From Neobacillus rhizophilus (GTDB lineage: Bacteria; Bacillota; Bacilli; Bacillales; Cytobacillaceae): a DNA stretch of 64,000 nucleotides. Shown here one piece after another: positions 53,725 to 63,248 of this stretch. How positions within the stretch are numbered: position 1 is the first letter of the stretch; every line of letters begins with the position of its first letter. Location: NCBI RefSeq assembly GCF_018343535.1, contig NZ_JAGYPF010000001.1:744001-808000 (forward strand), written 5' to 3'. Under the pieces are notes generated by a model. It was not told the DNA's origin. It was given only the letters and a program-made list of their open reading frames with translations, and did not search any database. The position numbers were made by a program, and so were the translations under genes.

Positions 53725-54279
53725 CTATAAATACCTCGATAAAATTACAAAAACCCGCTTACTTAGACCCATCCAGATTAAACTGTAGAACAAAGAGAAC
53801 AGGAAAATTATTATGGAAGTTTTAAAATTAAATATAGATGAGATCGTTGGCCCTAAAACCGGAAACCGAAGAACGTAAAGCAAAAACATGATTCCAATCG
53901 AGAGACCAATTCCGCCGGCAAAAGTGATAGAAATCCAACTTTTCCACAACTTGAATGCGCCCCCCATGGAAATTCCTAATAGCCCTGTTGTAAAAGGAAA
54001 TACTAACAACTCGCTGGGCTGGATAATAGCCAATAGAAAAACGGTAATAACATAAGACATGAACCCAATCCTTAAAGACAACATGGAAGCAAGAACAATG
54101 GGCAGTGTAGTTAACATACTGAATGCATAGCCAATTCCTGTAAAAAATCCGGCGGCCTGCAGGATGGCTGCGATTCCAGCAAGGAGAGATCCTAGTACTA
54201 ATTTCGTTGTATTAGAATAATTTTGAGTTGAAATTGATTGGGGATTTTGTCCTGAAATATTATTTGTTCCTTTTTTCAC
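53725..54279 (-). CDS. predicted membrane protein at the end of the sulfolactate operon
   Basis: 184 residues: a polar Asn/Ser-rich N-terminus of about 25 residues, then five or six membrane segments. Segments such as LLAGIAAILQAAGFFTGIGY and IQPSELLVFPFTTGLLGISM recall the substrate-binding S components of ECF transporters or the DUF2232 group, but I cannot place it firmly. The start is GTG, five bases behind GGGGGG. It lies 33 bp downstream of cysC2 in the same direction, so it is probably cotranscribed and might help transport a sulfonate or sulfate. Confidence 0.6.
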   Translation of the reverse strand: MKKGTNNISGQNPQSISTQNYSNTTKLVLGSLLAGIAAILQAAGFFTGIGYAFSMLTTLPIVLASMLSLRIGFMSYVITVFLLAIIQPSELLVFPFTTGLLGISMGGAFKLWKSWISITFAGGIGLSIGIMFLLYVLRFPVLGPTISSIFNFKTSIIIFLFSLFYSLIWMGLSKRVFVILSRYL

Positions 54280-54312
54280 GGTAGCCCCCCAAATAAGGTA
54301 AAGGAAGACCTG

Positions 54313-54912
54313 TTAAAGGATCTTCCTTTCCTTTAAATACTCTAAAATTTCTTTTACTGATTCTTCAATCGACATTCGACCTGTTTCAATAATGATTTCT
54401 GGATTGTCGGGAATTTCGTATGGTGAGGAGATACCGGTAAATTCGGGGATTTCTCCAATTCTTGCCTTTCTGTACAAACCTTTCGGGTCCCGGTCTTCAC
54501 AGATTTGAATCGGGCAATTCAAGTAAATTTCAATGAACTCCCCGTTTTCAAACATATTACGAACCTGCGCCCGGTCCTCAAGAAAAGGGGAAATAAAGGC
54601 TGAAGAAACGATTTGACCACTGTCCACGAATAGTTTTGCCACTTCCCCAATTCGGCGGATATTCTCTTTCCTGTCACTAACACCAAAACTTAAATCTTTG
54701 TTTAAACCATGACGAATATTATCCCCATCCAATACATAACTTCTAAAGCCTTCTTTAAAAAGTGCCTGGTCTACGGCATTTGCCAGCGTAGATTTTCCTG
54801 AACCTGATAAGCCTGTAAACCAAAGCACACAGCTTTTATGTCCATTCTTCTGATGCCGGTCTATTTTTGTGATCGTTGATTGGTGCCAGGTAAGATGATT
54901 ACTTTTCCCCAT
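54313..54912 (-). CDS. cysC2: adenylylsulfate kinase (operon 2)
   Basis: 199 residues, a clear paralogue of the enzyme at 42312-42911, of equal length and with the same motifs ([37 protein letters not shown]). It makes PAPS from APS. It overlaps sat2 by 14 nt. Its presence in an operon with phosphosulfolactate synthase suggests a sulfate activation line for sulfonate synthesis that is independent of cysteine control. Confidence 0.93.
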   Translation of the reverse strand: MGKSNHLTWHQSTITKIDRHQKNGHKSCVLWFTGLSGSGKSTLANAVDQALFKEGFRSYVLDGDNIRHGLNKDLSFGVSDRKENIRRIGEVAKLFVDSGQIVSSAFISPFLEDRAQVRNMFENGEFIEIYLNCPIQICEDRDPKGLYRKARIGEIPEFTGISSPYEIPDNPEIIIETGRMSIEESVKEILEYLKERKIL

Positions 54913-56068
54913 TTCCTACACCTTCTAGTTTGTAGACTTCCCTCATCCCCTCGATAAGGATTTCAACGACTTCTGGACGGCTGAATTCCTTTGGAGGCTG
55001 CTCGCCATTTTTGAGCATCCCCCTGACTTTAGTTCCGGATAAGATGACATGATATTGCCTGTCATGCGGGCAGGTTTTTTCAGAAGCCATGTTCTCGCAT
55101 TTTTTACAATAAAAGCTATGTTCAAAAAACAGCGGCTTGATTCCAAGCTCCTCTTCGGAAAAATTAGAAAATATTTTTTGGGCATCATAAGTGCCATAGT
55201 AGTTTCCTACCCCAGCATGGTCTCTTCCGACAATAAAATGGCTGCAGCCGAAGTTTTTCCGGACAAGGGCATGAAAAATCGCTTCCCGCGGTCCGGCGTA
55301 TCGCATCGCTGCCGGGAAAACGGACAGGAACACCCGGTTCTTTGGATAATAATTTTCAAGTAAGGCTTGATAGCTTTTCATTCTGATTTCGCCCGGAATA
55401 TCATCTGCTTTTGTCTCGCCGACAAGAGGATTAAGGAACAGCCCGTCAACCGTTTCCAGTGCCGACTTTTGAATGTATTCATGAGCCCTGTGTACCGGAT
55501 TACGTGTTTGGAACCCAACAACTGTTTTCCAGCCTAATTGCTGGAACATTTCCCTTGTTTGTATAGGGTCTAAATAAAAATCCTCAAACTGGCCTTTTTC
55601 AGGTCTTTTTATAAGTGTGATAGGTCCGGCCAGATAAACAGCGGGACGTTCAAAAAGTTTTTTTACACCGGGATGGGCTAGTTCCGTTGTCTTGAATACC
55701 TTTTCAGCCTCTATCCGTTTATCTGGTGAAAACTTTTCGGTTACCTTCATGACACCATAAACCTTGTCATTATGAATGAGGTTAATGGTCTCACCGATTG
55801 TTAATTCGGCCGCTTTGGTCTGGTGGACTGCCAGAGTAATCGGCAGTGACCACGGCAGTCCCGAAACAAGCCTCATTTTGTGTACAACCGACTCATAGTC
55901 GGCTTTTCCCATGAAACCTTCAATTGGACTGTAAGCACCGTTAGCGATTAACTCCAAATCGCTTAATTCCAATTTATCGAGTTCAACATAATTGAGAGTA
56001 TAGTCCACTACACAATTTAAATTGATTCGATTGACTAATTTCCCGCCATGGGGAATTCTCTTATTCAA
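54899..56068 (-). CDS. sat2: sulfate adenylyltransferase (operon 2)
   Basis: 389 residues from a TTG at 56068, eight bases after GGGGAGG; the upstream ATG at 56119 would overlap cysH2 and lacks a ribosome binding site. Motifs [29 protein letters not shown] and [17 protein letters not shown] are conserved. Compared with Sat 1 it differs in the [18 protein letters not shown] region but keeps active-site residues. In B. subtilis the corresponding gene is yitA. It supplies APS for cysC2 and cysH2. Confidence 0.93.
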   Translation of the reverse strand: MNKRIPHGGKLVNRINLNCVVDYTLNYVELDKLELSDLELIANGAYSPIEGFMGKADYESVVHKMRLVSGLPWSLPITLAVHQTKAAELTIGETINLIHNDKVYGVMKVTEKFSPDKRIEAEKVFKTTELAHPGVKKLFERPAVYLAGPITLIKRPEKGQFEDFYLDPIQTREMFQQLGWKTVVGFQTRNPVHRAHEYIQKSALETVDGLFLNPLVGETKADDIPGEIRMKSYQALLENYYPKNRVFLSVFPAAMRYAGPREAIFHALVRKNFGCSHFIVGRDHAGVGNYYGTYDAQKIFSNFSEEELGIKPLFFEHSFYCKKCENMASEKTCPHDRQYHVILSGTKVRGMLKNGEQPPKEFSRPEVVEILIEGMREVYKLEGVGNGEK

Positions 56069-56097
56069 CGGTTTTACCTCCCCAAATTTCTTTATCT

Positions 56098-56811
56098 CTA
56101 AGTTAAATGGAGTCCGCACTCCGTTTTTGATTGTCCCGCCCAGCGACCCGCCCGCTGGTCACCAGAATCAGTAACCGGCTGGGTACACGGTGCGCAGCCG
56201 ATACTTGGATAACCGTTATCATGTAATGGGTTATAAGGCAATTTGTTTAAGTCGATGTACGTCAATATATCATCCCAAGTCCAATGAATAAGCGGACAAA
56301 TCTTGATATTATGGAACTTTTCATCTTTATTGATGTACTGAGTATTGCTCCTTATAGCCGATTGTTCCCTTCTGAGCCCTGAAATCCATGCCTTTACGCC
56401 CTGCAGCGCCTCCTTTAAAGGGGCAACTTTTCTTATCTGGCAGCACAAATTTGGATTATGACGCCAAAGCTCTTCACCGTGCTCCTTTGCCTGTTCCAAT
56501 AAAGATAGCTTCGGTTTTAACATTGTGATGTTAAATGAAGGGTAGCGTTCCTTCACCTGATTTATTAATTCATACGTTTGCGGGAAATGAAGGCCAGTAT
56601 CCAGGAAGATGATTTTTGCCTGTTTATTAACTTTATGAATTAAATCGATTAACACCATTCCTTCTGCTCCAAAGCTACAAGCGTAAACAATTTCCTCGCC
56701 ATCATATTCCTGATATGCCCACTTTAAAATATCGAAATAATCCCTGCTTTGGCCGCTAATTTCTGCTATTTTTTGTTCGTCCCAATTTTCATACGTAAGT
56801 ATCGAAGCCAT
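56098..56811 (-). CDS. cysH2: APS/PAPS reductase (operon 2)
   Basis: 237 residues from ATG 56811 (GGAGGGG upstream). The [4Fe-4S] cysteines ([20 protein letters not shown]) and the catalytic KTECGLH are present. It should provide sulfite for phosphosulfolactate synthase, encoded two genes upstream. The B. subtilis equivalent is yitB. It lies 14 bp behind the phosphatase gene. Codon use and motif quality do not point to decay. Confidence 0.93.
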   Translation of the reverse strand: MASILTYENWDEQKIAEISGQSRDYFDILKWAYQEYDGEEIVYACSFGAEGMVLIDLIHKVNKQAKIIFLDTGLHFPQTYELINQVKERYPSFNITMLKPKLSLLEQAKEHGEELWRHNPNLCCQIRKVAPLKEALQGVKAWISGLRREQSAIRSNTQYINKDEKFHNIKICPLIHWTWDDILTYIDLNKLPYNPLHDNGYPSIGCAPCTQPVTDSGDQRAGRWAGQSKTECGLHLT

Positions 56812-56830
56812 TCCCACCCCTCCAAATTAA

Positions 56831-57364
56831 TTATGAATCCATCGTTAACGTTACAAAGGAGTTATTTTCCAATAATACTTTGTTCATCTCATCAATATGA
56901 CCATGCTTTGAAAAGGAAATCATAGCTCGAATCCAACAGCCATGGCCAAATACTAACATGTTTTTATATTCCCGATATTTCTCCAAGAACATGGAAATGC
57001 GTTTTTCAAGGTTATGAATACTTTCACCTAACACCAGCTTGCTTGGGTTCTCTAACCAGGCATCTCCAAATGCTTCAATCAACATTGCCTTTGGCTGGCC
57101 TTCAAATGGGCCAAAATCCAATTCATCCAATAAGCATTCGGTTTCAGGCTGAAACCCATAACATTGTGCTGTTTGTCGTGTTCTTTTTAAACTGCTGGCC
57201 AAAACAACTTCAAAAGGAGCAAGACCATTCAACATGCTTTTGTTTTCAGCAATGCCTTTGCGAAATTCCTCAGTTAACGGAGAAATTCCGATATCCCTTC
57301 TCCCTTGAAGCATATTGTTGTTATTCCATTCGGTAGGCAAATGGCGGATTAAGGTAATTTGCAT
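56831..57364 (-). CDS. histidine phosphatase (phosphoglycerate mutase-like)
   Basis: 177 residues of the histidine phosphatase superfamily. Catalytic His and Arg are in TLIRHLPTEWN (RHG changed to RHL), the second Arg in SLKRTRQTA, the acidic residue in LDELDFGPFEG, and the second His in FGHGCWIRA. Its place, between phosphosulfolactate synthase (16-nt overlap) and cysH2, is where B. subtilis has yitC, a ComB-type 2-phosphosulfolactate phosphatase. ComB is unrelated in fold and is absent here, so this protein probably takes over that step and releases sulfolactate. That assignment is inference from context. Confidence 0.85.
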   Translation of the reverse strand: MQITLIRHLPTEWNNNNMLQGRRDIGISPLTEEFRKGIAENKSMLNGLAPFEVVLASSLKRTRQTAQCYGFQPETECLLDELDFGPFEGQPKAMLIEAFGDAWLENPSKLVLGESIHNLEKRISMFLEKYREYKNMLVFGHGCWIRAMISFSKHGHIDEMNKVLLENNSFVTLTMDS

Positions 57365-58122
57365 TCCTGTGCCTCCATATAAAATGTTTCACTTCTCAGG
57401 CCGCAGCGCTGCGCCTCCAACATTAAAACATCCGAAAGCTTCACATTACCCAAATTTACATTAGGCCCAAACTCCCTAATAAAATACATTTGATGCTTTG
57501 CTGATGGCGCCTCGAAAATAATCTTATTCGGATCCAAATCTCTGACTAATTCCTGAATCAGGTCAGACTTAACCGTACCGCATTTTTCATAAATGCCGGA
57601 AGTCCCGGAATCACGCCCTTCTGTAATAACGTATTGACAACCTGCCTCAAGCAATTGCTTGATTTCTGCTCTCCATTCTGAAATGGGCATCTCTTTCTCG
57701 GTATCCTTCGATCCCACCTCGGCAATCACGTTAAAATTATTTTTTAGAAAATAAATCAATTCCAGCCTCTGGTCAAGTGGAATATCCAAGGTCCCATTTG
57801 AAACTTCAACCCATTCAATCCCAAGTTCACATAAATAAGAGAGGTATTCCGGGATTTTGTTTTGGTAATAACATTTTTCAAATAATGTGCCTCCACAATA
57901 AGGCTTGATTCCGTATTCCTTATACAGGTCCACCTTCTTCTTTAAATTGGGGGTGACATACGCAGAACCAATTCCAATTTTGGCAATGTCAATGATATGG
58001 CTGTAATCGGCCAATATATTCCTTAATTCTCCCATAGGAGTTCCGAAGTCGGCGACAGAGGTTAATCCATAAGTTCGGCTGCCGGAAGTCCGTTCAGGAA
58101 GTGTTAAAAAATCCATAGGCAT
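57349..58122 (-). CDS. yitD: phosphosulfolactate synthase, ComA/YitD type
   Basis: 257 residues. The family features LTSVADFGTP, IDIAKIGIGSA, KPYCGGTLFEKC, EVGSKD, TEGRDSGTSGIY and IIFEAPSAKHQ are all visible. The enzyme adds sulfite to phosphoenolpyruvate to give (R)-2-phospho-3-sulfolactate; in archaea this leads to coenzyme M, while in Bacillus sulfolactate accumulates in spores. AGGAGG precedes two in-frame ATGs (58122 and 58116); either may be used. It heads the operon yitD-phosphatase-cysH2-sat2-cysC2, which converts sulfate all the way to sulfolactate. Confidence 0.9.
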   Translation of the reverse strand: MPMDFLTLPERTSGSRTYGLTSVADFGTPMGELRNILADYSHIIDIAKIGIGSAYVTPNLKKKVDLYKEYGIKPYCGGTLFEKCYYQNKIPEYLSYLCELGIEWVEVSNGTLDIPLDQRLELIYFLKNNFNVIAEVGSKDTEKEMPISEWRAEIKQLLEAGCQYVITEGRDSGTSGIYEKCGTVKSDLIQELVRDLDPNKIIFEAPSAKHQMYFIREFGPNVNLGNVKLSDVLMLEAQRCGLRSETFYMEAQECKLP

Positions 58123-58215
58123 TACGCCTCCTCTTTTTTTCTAGGATAGATTATTCAAAAACTGGGTGAATGTGTAGATAATGGGCCTTTTCCATAGAAA
58201 TTAGGCATTCGCCTT

Positions 58216-58245
58216 GTATAAACTGATGTCCGCAATCACACACTA
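58216..58245 (+). promoter_or_regulatory. possible sigma-G/sigma-F promoter of the YitG-like gene
   Basis: GTATA (58216-58220), an 18-bp spacer and CACACTA (58239-58245) fit the forespore promoter pattern (GNATA, 17-18 bp, CATNNTA) with one mismatch in the -10. No sigma-A promoter is evident in this short gap. The promoter of the divergent yitD operon was not resolved. Confidence 0.35.
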
Positions 58246-58279
58246 AAATAGCTTATTTCAACGATAGGGGTGCACTCCA

Positions 58280-59530
58280 TTGCCTAAACAAAAACACAAA
58301 GGCATGACGATTTTTGCAATTGGTTCAATCCCGATGATTTTAGTCTTAGGAAACTCAATGTTAATCCCAATCCTCCCAAAAATGAAATCGGAGTTAGATA
58401 TTTCTCAATTCCAGGTAAGTTTGGTTATTTCGGTGTTTTCGATTGCAGCAGCCATTTCGATTCCGGTATTAGGGTATTTTTCTGATCGTTTTTCAAGGAA
58501 AGCGGTCATCATCCCGGCCCTCATTTTATATGGTATCGGCGGGCTTTTAGCAGGAGCTTCAGCAGCGTGGTTTGGCAGCTCCTATACTTGGATTCTTGCC
58601 GGCAGAATCATGCAAGGAATAGGCGCAGCGGGAACAGCGCCTATTGCCATGGCGTTAACAGGAGATTTATTTAAAGGCGGAGAACAAAGTAAGGTATTAG
58701 GGTTAGTAGAAGCATCAAACGGTTTTGGCAAAGTGATTAGTCCAATAATCGGCTCGTTATTGGCCCTCATTTTCTGGTACGCCGCCTTCTTTGCCTTTCC
58801 GATTTTCTGTTTCTTATCCGTGTTATTAACGATCTTTTTTATCAAGGAAAAGAAAACAAAAAAAGAGCCGCCGCCAGTTGGAAAATATGTAAAAGGCCTT
58901 GTTTCTGTTTTTAAAACTGAAGGCCGCTGGCTATTTGCCGCTTACTTGACAGGAGCTGTATGCTTATTTACTTTATTTGGCATTTTATTTTACATTTCAG
59001 ATATTCTTGAAAAGGACTATCAAATTGATGGAATATTAAAGGGGGCCATCCTTGCCATCCCACTTTTATTTATGACCACAACCTCTTACATCACAGGAAG
59101 TAAAATCGGCAAGAGAATGAAGCTGATGAAAGCACTGATTATTATTGGACTTCTCTTGATGACCGGCTCATTTGCATCGTTAATTTTCTTTAAAAAGCTG
59201 GTTCCATTCTTTTCTGTACTTGTTATAAGCAGTATCGGAACAGGGCTTGTGCTGCCTTGCATTAACAGCTTTATTACCGGCTCGGTTCCTGCAGACAGGA
59301 GAGGATTCGTCACCTCCTTATATGGCTCCGTCCGTTTCTTAGGAGTTGCCATTGGGCCGCCCATCTTTAGTAAATTAATGGATTGGTCACGGTCCGGAAT
59401 GTTTTTAACGACAGCCGGGTTAACCCTCATTTGCGCTTTGCTATGTATGGTTCTGATTCATGTGGCGAAAAAAGAGTCTTCGAAGGAAAAGGAAAATGAT
59501 ACGCTATTTGAAAAATTGCAGTTTACGTAA
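58280..59530 (+). CDS. yitG: MFS transporter, YitG-like
   Basis: 416 residues with twelve membrane segments and motif [17 protein letters not shown] start seven bases after AGGGGTG. It belongs to the DHA1 efflux group. B. subtilis has the MFS gene yitG at the end of the yit region, and here the gene is divergent from yitD, so export or compartment transfer of sulfolactate is a reasonable hypothesis, for example from mother cell to forespore. The transported compound is not proven. It is followed by a small gene 14 bp later. Confidence 0.78.
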   Translation: MPKQKHKGMTIFAIGSIPMILVLGNSMLIPILPKMKSELDISQFQVSLVISVFSIAAAISIPVLGYFSDRFSRKAVIIPALILYGIGGLLAGASAAWFGSSYTWILAGRIMQGIGAAGTAPIAMALTGDLFKGGEQSKVLGLVEASNGFGKVISPIIGSLLALIFWYAAFFAFPIFCFLSVLLTIFFIKEKKTKKEPPPVGKYVKGLVSVFKTEGRWLFAAYLTGAVCLFTLFGILFYISDILEKDYQIDGILKGAILAIPLLFMTTTSYITGSKIGKRMKLMKALIIIGLLLMTGSFASLIFFKKLVPFFSVLVISSIGTGLVLPCINSFITGSVPADRRGFVTSLYGSVRFLGVAIGPPIFSKLMDWSRSGMFLTTAGLTLICALLCMVLIHVAKKESSKEKENDTLFEKLQFT

Positions 59531-59544
59531 GGGAGCTGAAAACA

Positions 59545-59829
59545 GTGCAAATATATTTTTCACCTGAAGTCATCACTCCTCATTTTCAGGTCCTAAATGT
59601 TGTCGATTCCACCAATAAGGCAGTCGGCAATGTTGCCTTCTTATTTGATGAGAAAAAACTGTTCGTGTATGGAATTTTGGAGGAAGAGGGGGTCGGACTC
59701 GACTTTAAGGATCTTGTTACCCCTTATATTAAAGGAATGACAAAAGCTAAACCAGGGGTTGATATTTTCTCTTGTTTATATGTTGGCTGTAAGAAAATTA
59801 AATTGAGTGAGGAAGAAGAAGAAAAATAA
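59545..59829 (+). CDS. small conserved-looking protein of unknown function
   Basis: 94 residues, GTG start after AAGGGAG, 14 bp behind the MFS gene. It has no membrane segment or signal. The sequence is a mixed alpha/beta pattern (FQVLNVVDSTNKAVGNVAF, LFVYGILEEEGVGLDF) with two cysteines (FSCLYVGCKK) and a Glu-rich end. I do not recognise the family. Cotranscription with the YitG-like gene and the terminator directly behind it suggest a real gene. Confidence 0.65.
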   Translation: MQIYFSPEVITPHFQVLNVVDSTNKAVGNVAFLFDEKKLFVYGILEEEGVGLDFKDLVTPYIKGMTKAKPGVDIFSCLYVGCKKIKLSEEEEEK

Positions 59830-59839
59830 TATTTTTCGC

Positions 59840-59866
59840 AAAAGAGGGCAGTTGTCCTCTTTTTTA
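59840..59866 (+). terminator. terminator of the YitG-like operon
   Basis: AAAAGAGG and CCTCTTTTTT form an 8-bp or longer stem with an eight-base loop and U-run. Confidence 0.85.
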
Positions 59867-59950
59867 TTTGAATAAATGGGCTGACAAGGCATTTGACTAC
59901 TTCATATTTTATTGATGAAATGCAGTTTAGAGAAATAGGAGTGTTTGCCT

Positions 59951-60715
59951 ATGAGTGTCGGCATTATCATCATGGGGCTTTTCATTGGCTTTATGGTCGG
60001 ATTAACTGGGGTTGGCGGGGCTGCCCTTTTAACACCAATCCTCATTTTATTAGGAATCAGTCCTTCGATAGCAGTTGGTACAGACTTATTTTATAACTCG
60101 ATTACAAAACTATTTGGTTCCATCCAGCATTGGCGGCAGAAAACCATCAATCTTAAACTTGTTAAGTATCTTGCCATCGGCAGCATCCCCAGCGCCCTTT
60201 TAGCGGTTGGACTGCTTCATTTATTTGATTCCTTTTTCCATAACCAGGAGCAGATTATCAAGCATGCCCTTGGATATGTACTTATTTTGGTTGCGGCGGC
60301 CACCCTATTTAAAACCTTTATGAAAAAGAAAATTGAGTGGAATCCTATGCAGATGAAACCCCAGGAGGAAAAAAAGGCACTAACTATTACAATTGGAGCG
60401 GTATTAGGCTTTATAGTCGGATTAACTTCTATTGGTTCTGGATCATTATTTGCCATAGCGATGCTTTACTTGTACCGGATGGGTTCGTCGGAACTGGTTG
60501 GAACTGATATAGCCCATGCATTTTTATTAGTTACCGCAGCGGGTTTTATGCACGCCGGAATCGGCAATGTCGATTATTTATTAACACTGAATCTGTTATT
60601 AGGCTCCATCCCTGGGGTTCTAATTGGAAGTACATTATCATCAAAGTTTCCTGCAAAACCACTAAGAACAATCATGGCTTTAATGATTTTATTTAGTGGT
60701 ATCAAATTAATCTAA
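59951..60715 (+). CDS. TauE/SafE-family sulfite or sulfonate exporter
   Basis: 254 residues, ATG at 59951 nine bases after AGGAG (a TTG at 59945 is too close). About seven membrane segments. The two DUF81 repeats show GFMVGLTGVGGAALLTPIL and GFIVGLTSIGSGSLFAIAM, and GVLIGSTLSSK near the end. Family members export sulfite, sulfoacetate and related anions. In this neighbourhood, next to a sulfolactate operon that makes sulfite, removal of excess sulfite or of sulfolactate is likely. Confidence 0.82.
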   Translation: MSVGIIIMGLFIGFMVGLTGVGGAALLTPILILLGISPSIAVGTDLFYNSITKLFGSIQHWRQKTINLKLVKYLAIGSIPSALLAVGLLHLFDSFFHNQEQIIKHALGYVLILVAAATLFKTFMKKKIEWNPMQMKPQEEKKALTITIGAVLGFIVGLTSIGSGSLFAIAMLYLYRMGSSELVGTDIAHAFLLVTAAGFMHAGIGNVDYLLTLNLLLGSIPGVLIGSTLSSKFPAKPLRTIMALMILFSGIKLI

Positions 60716-60737
60716 CAACAAGTTGTATCCCATAAAG

Positions 60738-60761
60738 AAACACGGTGTTTATACCGTGTTT
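60738..60761. terminator. bidirectional terminator between TauE-like and gerB genes
   Basis: AAACACGGT and ACCGTGTTT form a 9-bp stem with six-base loop, with CTTTCC on plus and CTTTATGG on minus. Moderate U-runs on both sides. Confidence 0.7.
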
Positions 60762-60771
60762 CTTTCCTCAT

Positions 60772-61875
60772 TTAAGACGTATTAGCTGGTTTAGCTTCCT
60801 TCCTTTTAAGAACCATTCTTTTCAAAAAAAGAAATAAAATAACAATGCATCCTTCCAAAAAGATTCCAAGTGAATTCCAGGCATAAAAGGAAAAATGGAT
60901 ATGTTCCATGCTGTTTTTAAACAATAAAATCGACAAATACCCGAGAGTTAACGCAATAGGCGGAAGAAATTTATTTGTATTGGAATTATAGAAATAACTA
61001 AAACAAAAATTAATCGTATACATTAGAAAGGCGACTTTGCAGAATAAAACCGGAATCCATACTGACACAATGACTAAATCCAGCCGGTCAAGAAAATCAG
61101 TTAAGTTGATTTGCTGGACAAGTACGTAGGTTGGATAGGCTGCCTCCCGGACTATTTTTGTTCCTAAAACCGAGATGTTTAAAATAAGAACAATCAAAAA
61201 CAGAAACACACCCAAAGCTGTACCGGTTATTACTGCTTTTCGGGCTGCCTTTAGCGGGTTCACATTTGCGATAATCAGAATGAAAAAAAACAGTTCCCCT
61301 ATCCAGGAGAAGGATATAAAAACAGATTTCGTTAATGCTTTAAATGAGCGCAGGCCAGGGAGCGGCTGCAAATTTCCCGCATCCAGTTCGTTTAGCAAAA
61401 GAAATGGCAGGAAAAGGACCACAATGATGAGAATAAAAAAATGGATGGCATTAATTCTTGCAATCACCTCTATTCCAGCCATGCTGATATAAATGATGAC
61501 CAAGGTCGAAAGAACCATTAACATATTAATAGGGGTGTTTGGCAAAAGTACGGATGCCACAAAATCAACAAGCGCCCGTAAATCACGTACAAAAATGAAT
61601 AAAGCTAAAAAGAAAAATAAAATGATGATCCCTTTTTCCAAAAGGCTCCCTTTTTTCCCAATGGCAAAAAGATGTTCAAACCGTTCCGCCTTCCCTTTCT
61701 TTCCAAAAATCAGATAAATGATCAATAGAAAAAATGGAAATGAAAGAATCGGGACAAGCCAAGCGTTCTGCCGTCCCGTATGAACGATGATTTGCGGCAG
61801 GCTGATTATGGCTGCACTCATAATAAAGTTTGCGATTAAAAAGATTAACTGAAGATTGGATATTTTTTCCTTCAT
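60772..61875 (-). CDS. GerB-type spore germination permease subunit
   Basis: 367 residues of the GerAB/endospore germination permease family (APC superfamily) with ten membrane segments; typical parts are ISLPQIIVHTGRQNAWL, GIEVIARINAIHFFI and FISFSWIGELFFFILI. This subunit forms the ligand-binding part of the germinant receptor in the inner spore membrane. It is the last gene of the operon A-C-D-B and overlaps the small D gene by four bases. Which amino acid or sugar it recognises cannot be read off. Confidence 0.9.
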   Translation of the reverse strand: MKEKISNLQLIFLIANFIMSAAIISLPQIIVHTGRQNAWLVPILSFPFFLLIIYLIFGKKGKAERFEHLFAIGKKGSLLEKGIIILFFFLALFIFVRDLRALVDFVASVLLPNTPINMLMVLSTLVIIYISMAGIEVIARINAIHFFILIIVVLFLPFLLLNELDAGNLQPLPGLRSFKALTKSVFISFSWIGELFFFILIIANVNPLKAARKAVITGTALGVFLFLIVLILNISVLGTKIVREAAYPTYVLVQQINLTDFLDRLDLVIVSVWIPVLFCKVAFLMYTINFCFSYFYNSNTNKFLPPIALTLGYLSILLFKNSMEHIHFSFYAWNSLGIFLEGCIVILFLFLKRMVLKRKEAKPANTS

Positions 61876-62090
61876 ATGTTCACAACCATTCTTGACAGCC
61901 TTCCAAATGAATCATTTAAAAATACGGTAACACTATTTAATGAAAGATGCAGTCCCGTCAAAACAGTGCATCCGACAGTTAAAATAATGAACAGGAACAC
62001 CCATTTACGCTCTTTTTTATCAATAATTTTCGCCTTGAAAATAATCACAACATAAATGGTAAGAGATAACCAAACAATCGCTATATCCAT
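61872..62090 (-). CDS. small two-helix D subunit of the germinant receptor
   Basis: 72 residues with two membrane segments (VWLSLTIYVVIIFKA and WVFLFIILTVGCTVLTGLHL) and a polar end. Many ger operons encode such a D protein, which modulates receptor function or amount. GGAAAGGAAC, the end of the gerC gene, serves as ribosome binding site. Its position between the C and B genes and its size identify it; sequence conservation in this group is low. Confidence 0.75.
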   Translation of the reverse strand: MDIAIVWLSLTIYVVIIFKAKIIDKKERKWVFLFIILTVGCTVLTGLHLSLNSVTVFLNDSFGRLSRMVVNI

Positions 62091-62093
62091 ATG

Positions 62094-63248
62094 TTAGTTC
62101 CTTTCCACATTCCCGGTATTCGTCGTTCTTTGAATATCGGCGTCCACCTTAACCGTTACCTTTAAGTGAGGCAGCATCGATTTCCAATTCTGCTTCCACT
62201 CATGCTCCCATTTTTGATGATGACGTTTAAATAAAAACCATCCGAATCCATAAATATCTATACCTTGTGTATGAGCACGTTTTAATATTGAATGGATATC
62301 ATTCTTTATTTTCTCTTCCATATTTTCAATAATTTTGTTATAGGTTGCTGGGTCTTCGATTCGTAAATTTGCTTCGTTTTCCACCAGATGCCCTGTTACC
62401 CTGACGGAAACGGCAAATTCAGGGTTCCCATTCACTATTTTTAAGTTTGGGTGGACACTATTTTCGTTAATATGAACTGTCATTTCCTTATTTTTCGAAA
62501 CGGAAAAAGAATAGCTTTTCTTTTTCATCCGTTCGAGCAGCCATAAGATGCCGTGAGATTCCCTTTTACTTGTAAAGAAGGAAAGCTTGTCAGCCTTAAA
62601 CACAGCAAATCTGCCCATTAGTACCTCTTTTCCATCCCTTTCCTTTTTTAATGTCCCAGTTGGTTCAACCATCGGAATGATCAGAGACTTTCCTTGCCGG
62701 TCTAAATTTTGCAGGACATCCATCACGGTCAAGTTCGCACCTGCTTTGGCCATTTCCCGCATCGCTTCAGCGGACGAAAGTTCCATTCGAGGCTGGGCTT
62801 TTAACATTTTAACAGCCTCTCCTTTTGAAACAATAAGAAAGGTTGATAATCTTGACTGAGGCTGGGTAAAAACAGCATTAAGAATTTCCCTTATTCCTTC
62901 TTTTGCCTGATCCTCACCAATTACCAAGACCCTGCGGTGAGCAAAATAAAGCTTTCTTGATAATCTTGCCTGGATGTCTTCAACACCTTCCCTGATGTTT
63001 CGACCAGTCCCGGTTGCGATAAGAAAAGGCCCCTCACCGCTAGTCCCGCCGCCTCCCCCGCTCGATCCTGTTCCGCCTAAAGAGCTTGGCAAGGGTACCT
63101 GCACAGAAAAACGGTATTGCTGCTTCGGGCCCTTATCAACTCCCGTTCCAACTACAAATGCCAAATCGTTTATTTCCGTTCGATCCCAACAGCCCGTTAG
63201 TGGTATGAGAAGGAACAGGATCAATAATAAAATCCGGGCCTTCTTCAT
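62094..63248 (-). CDS. GerC-type germinant receptor lipoprotein
   Basis: 384 residues, Ger(x)C family. The signal ends in the classic lipobox LTGCWDRTEINDLAFVVGTG; the Cys is lipidated and the domain lies on the outer face of the inner spore membrane. A glycine/serine-rich loop (GGTGSSGGGGGTSGEG) near residues 60-75 is longer than usual. LYFAHRRVLVIGEDQAKEGI and FLIVSKGEAVKML are conserved GerC segments. The start overlaps the end of gerA by four bases and three bases separate its stop from the D gene. Confidence 0.92.
   Translation of the reverse strand: MKKARILLLILFLLIPLTGCWDRTEINDLAFVVGTGVDKGPKQQYRFSVQVPLPSSLGGTGSSGGGGGTSGEGPFLIATGTGRNIREGVEDIQARLSRKLYFAHRRVLVIGEDQAKEGIREILNAVFTQPQSRLSTFLIVSKGEAVKMLKAQPRMELSSAEAMREMAKAGANLTVMDVLQNLDRQGKSLIIPMVEPTGTLKKERDGKEVLMGRFAVFKADKLSFFTSKRESHGILWLLERMKKKSYSFSVSKNKEMTVHINENSVHPNLKIVNGNPEFAVSVRVTGHLVENEANLRIEDPATYNKIIENMEEKIKNDIHSILKRAHTQGIDIYGFGWFLFKRHHQKWEHEWKQNWKSMLPHLKVTVKVDADIQRTTNTGNVERN

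Noticed and set aside
58123..58279. Sigma-K or sigma-G promoter for the yitD operon
   Set aside because: CATTATCTA on the minus strand resembles a sigma-K -10, but no -35 at the right distance was found.
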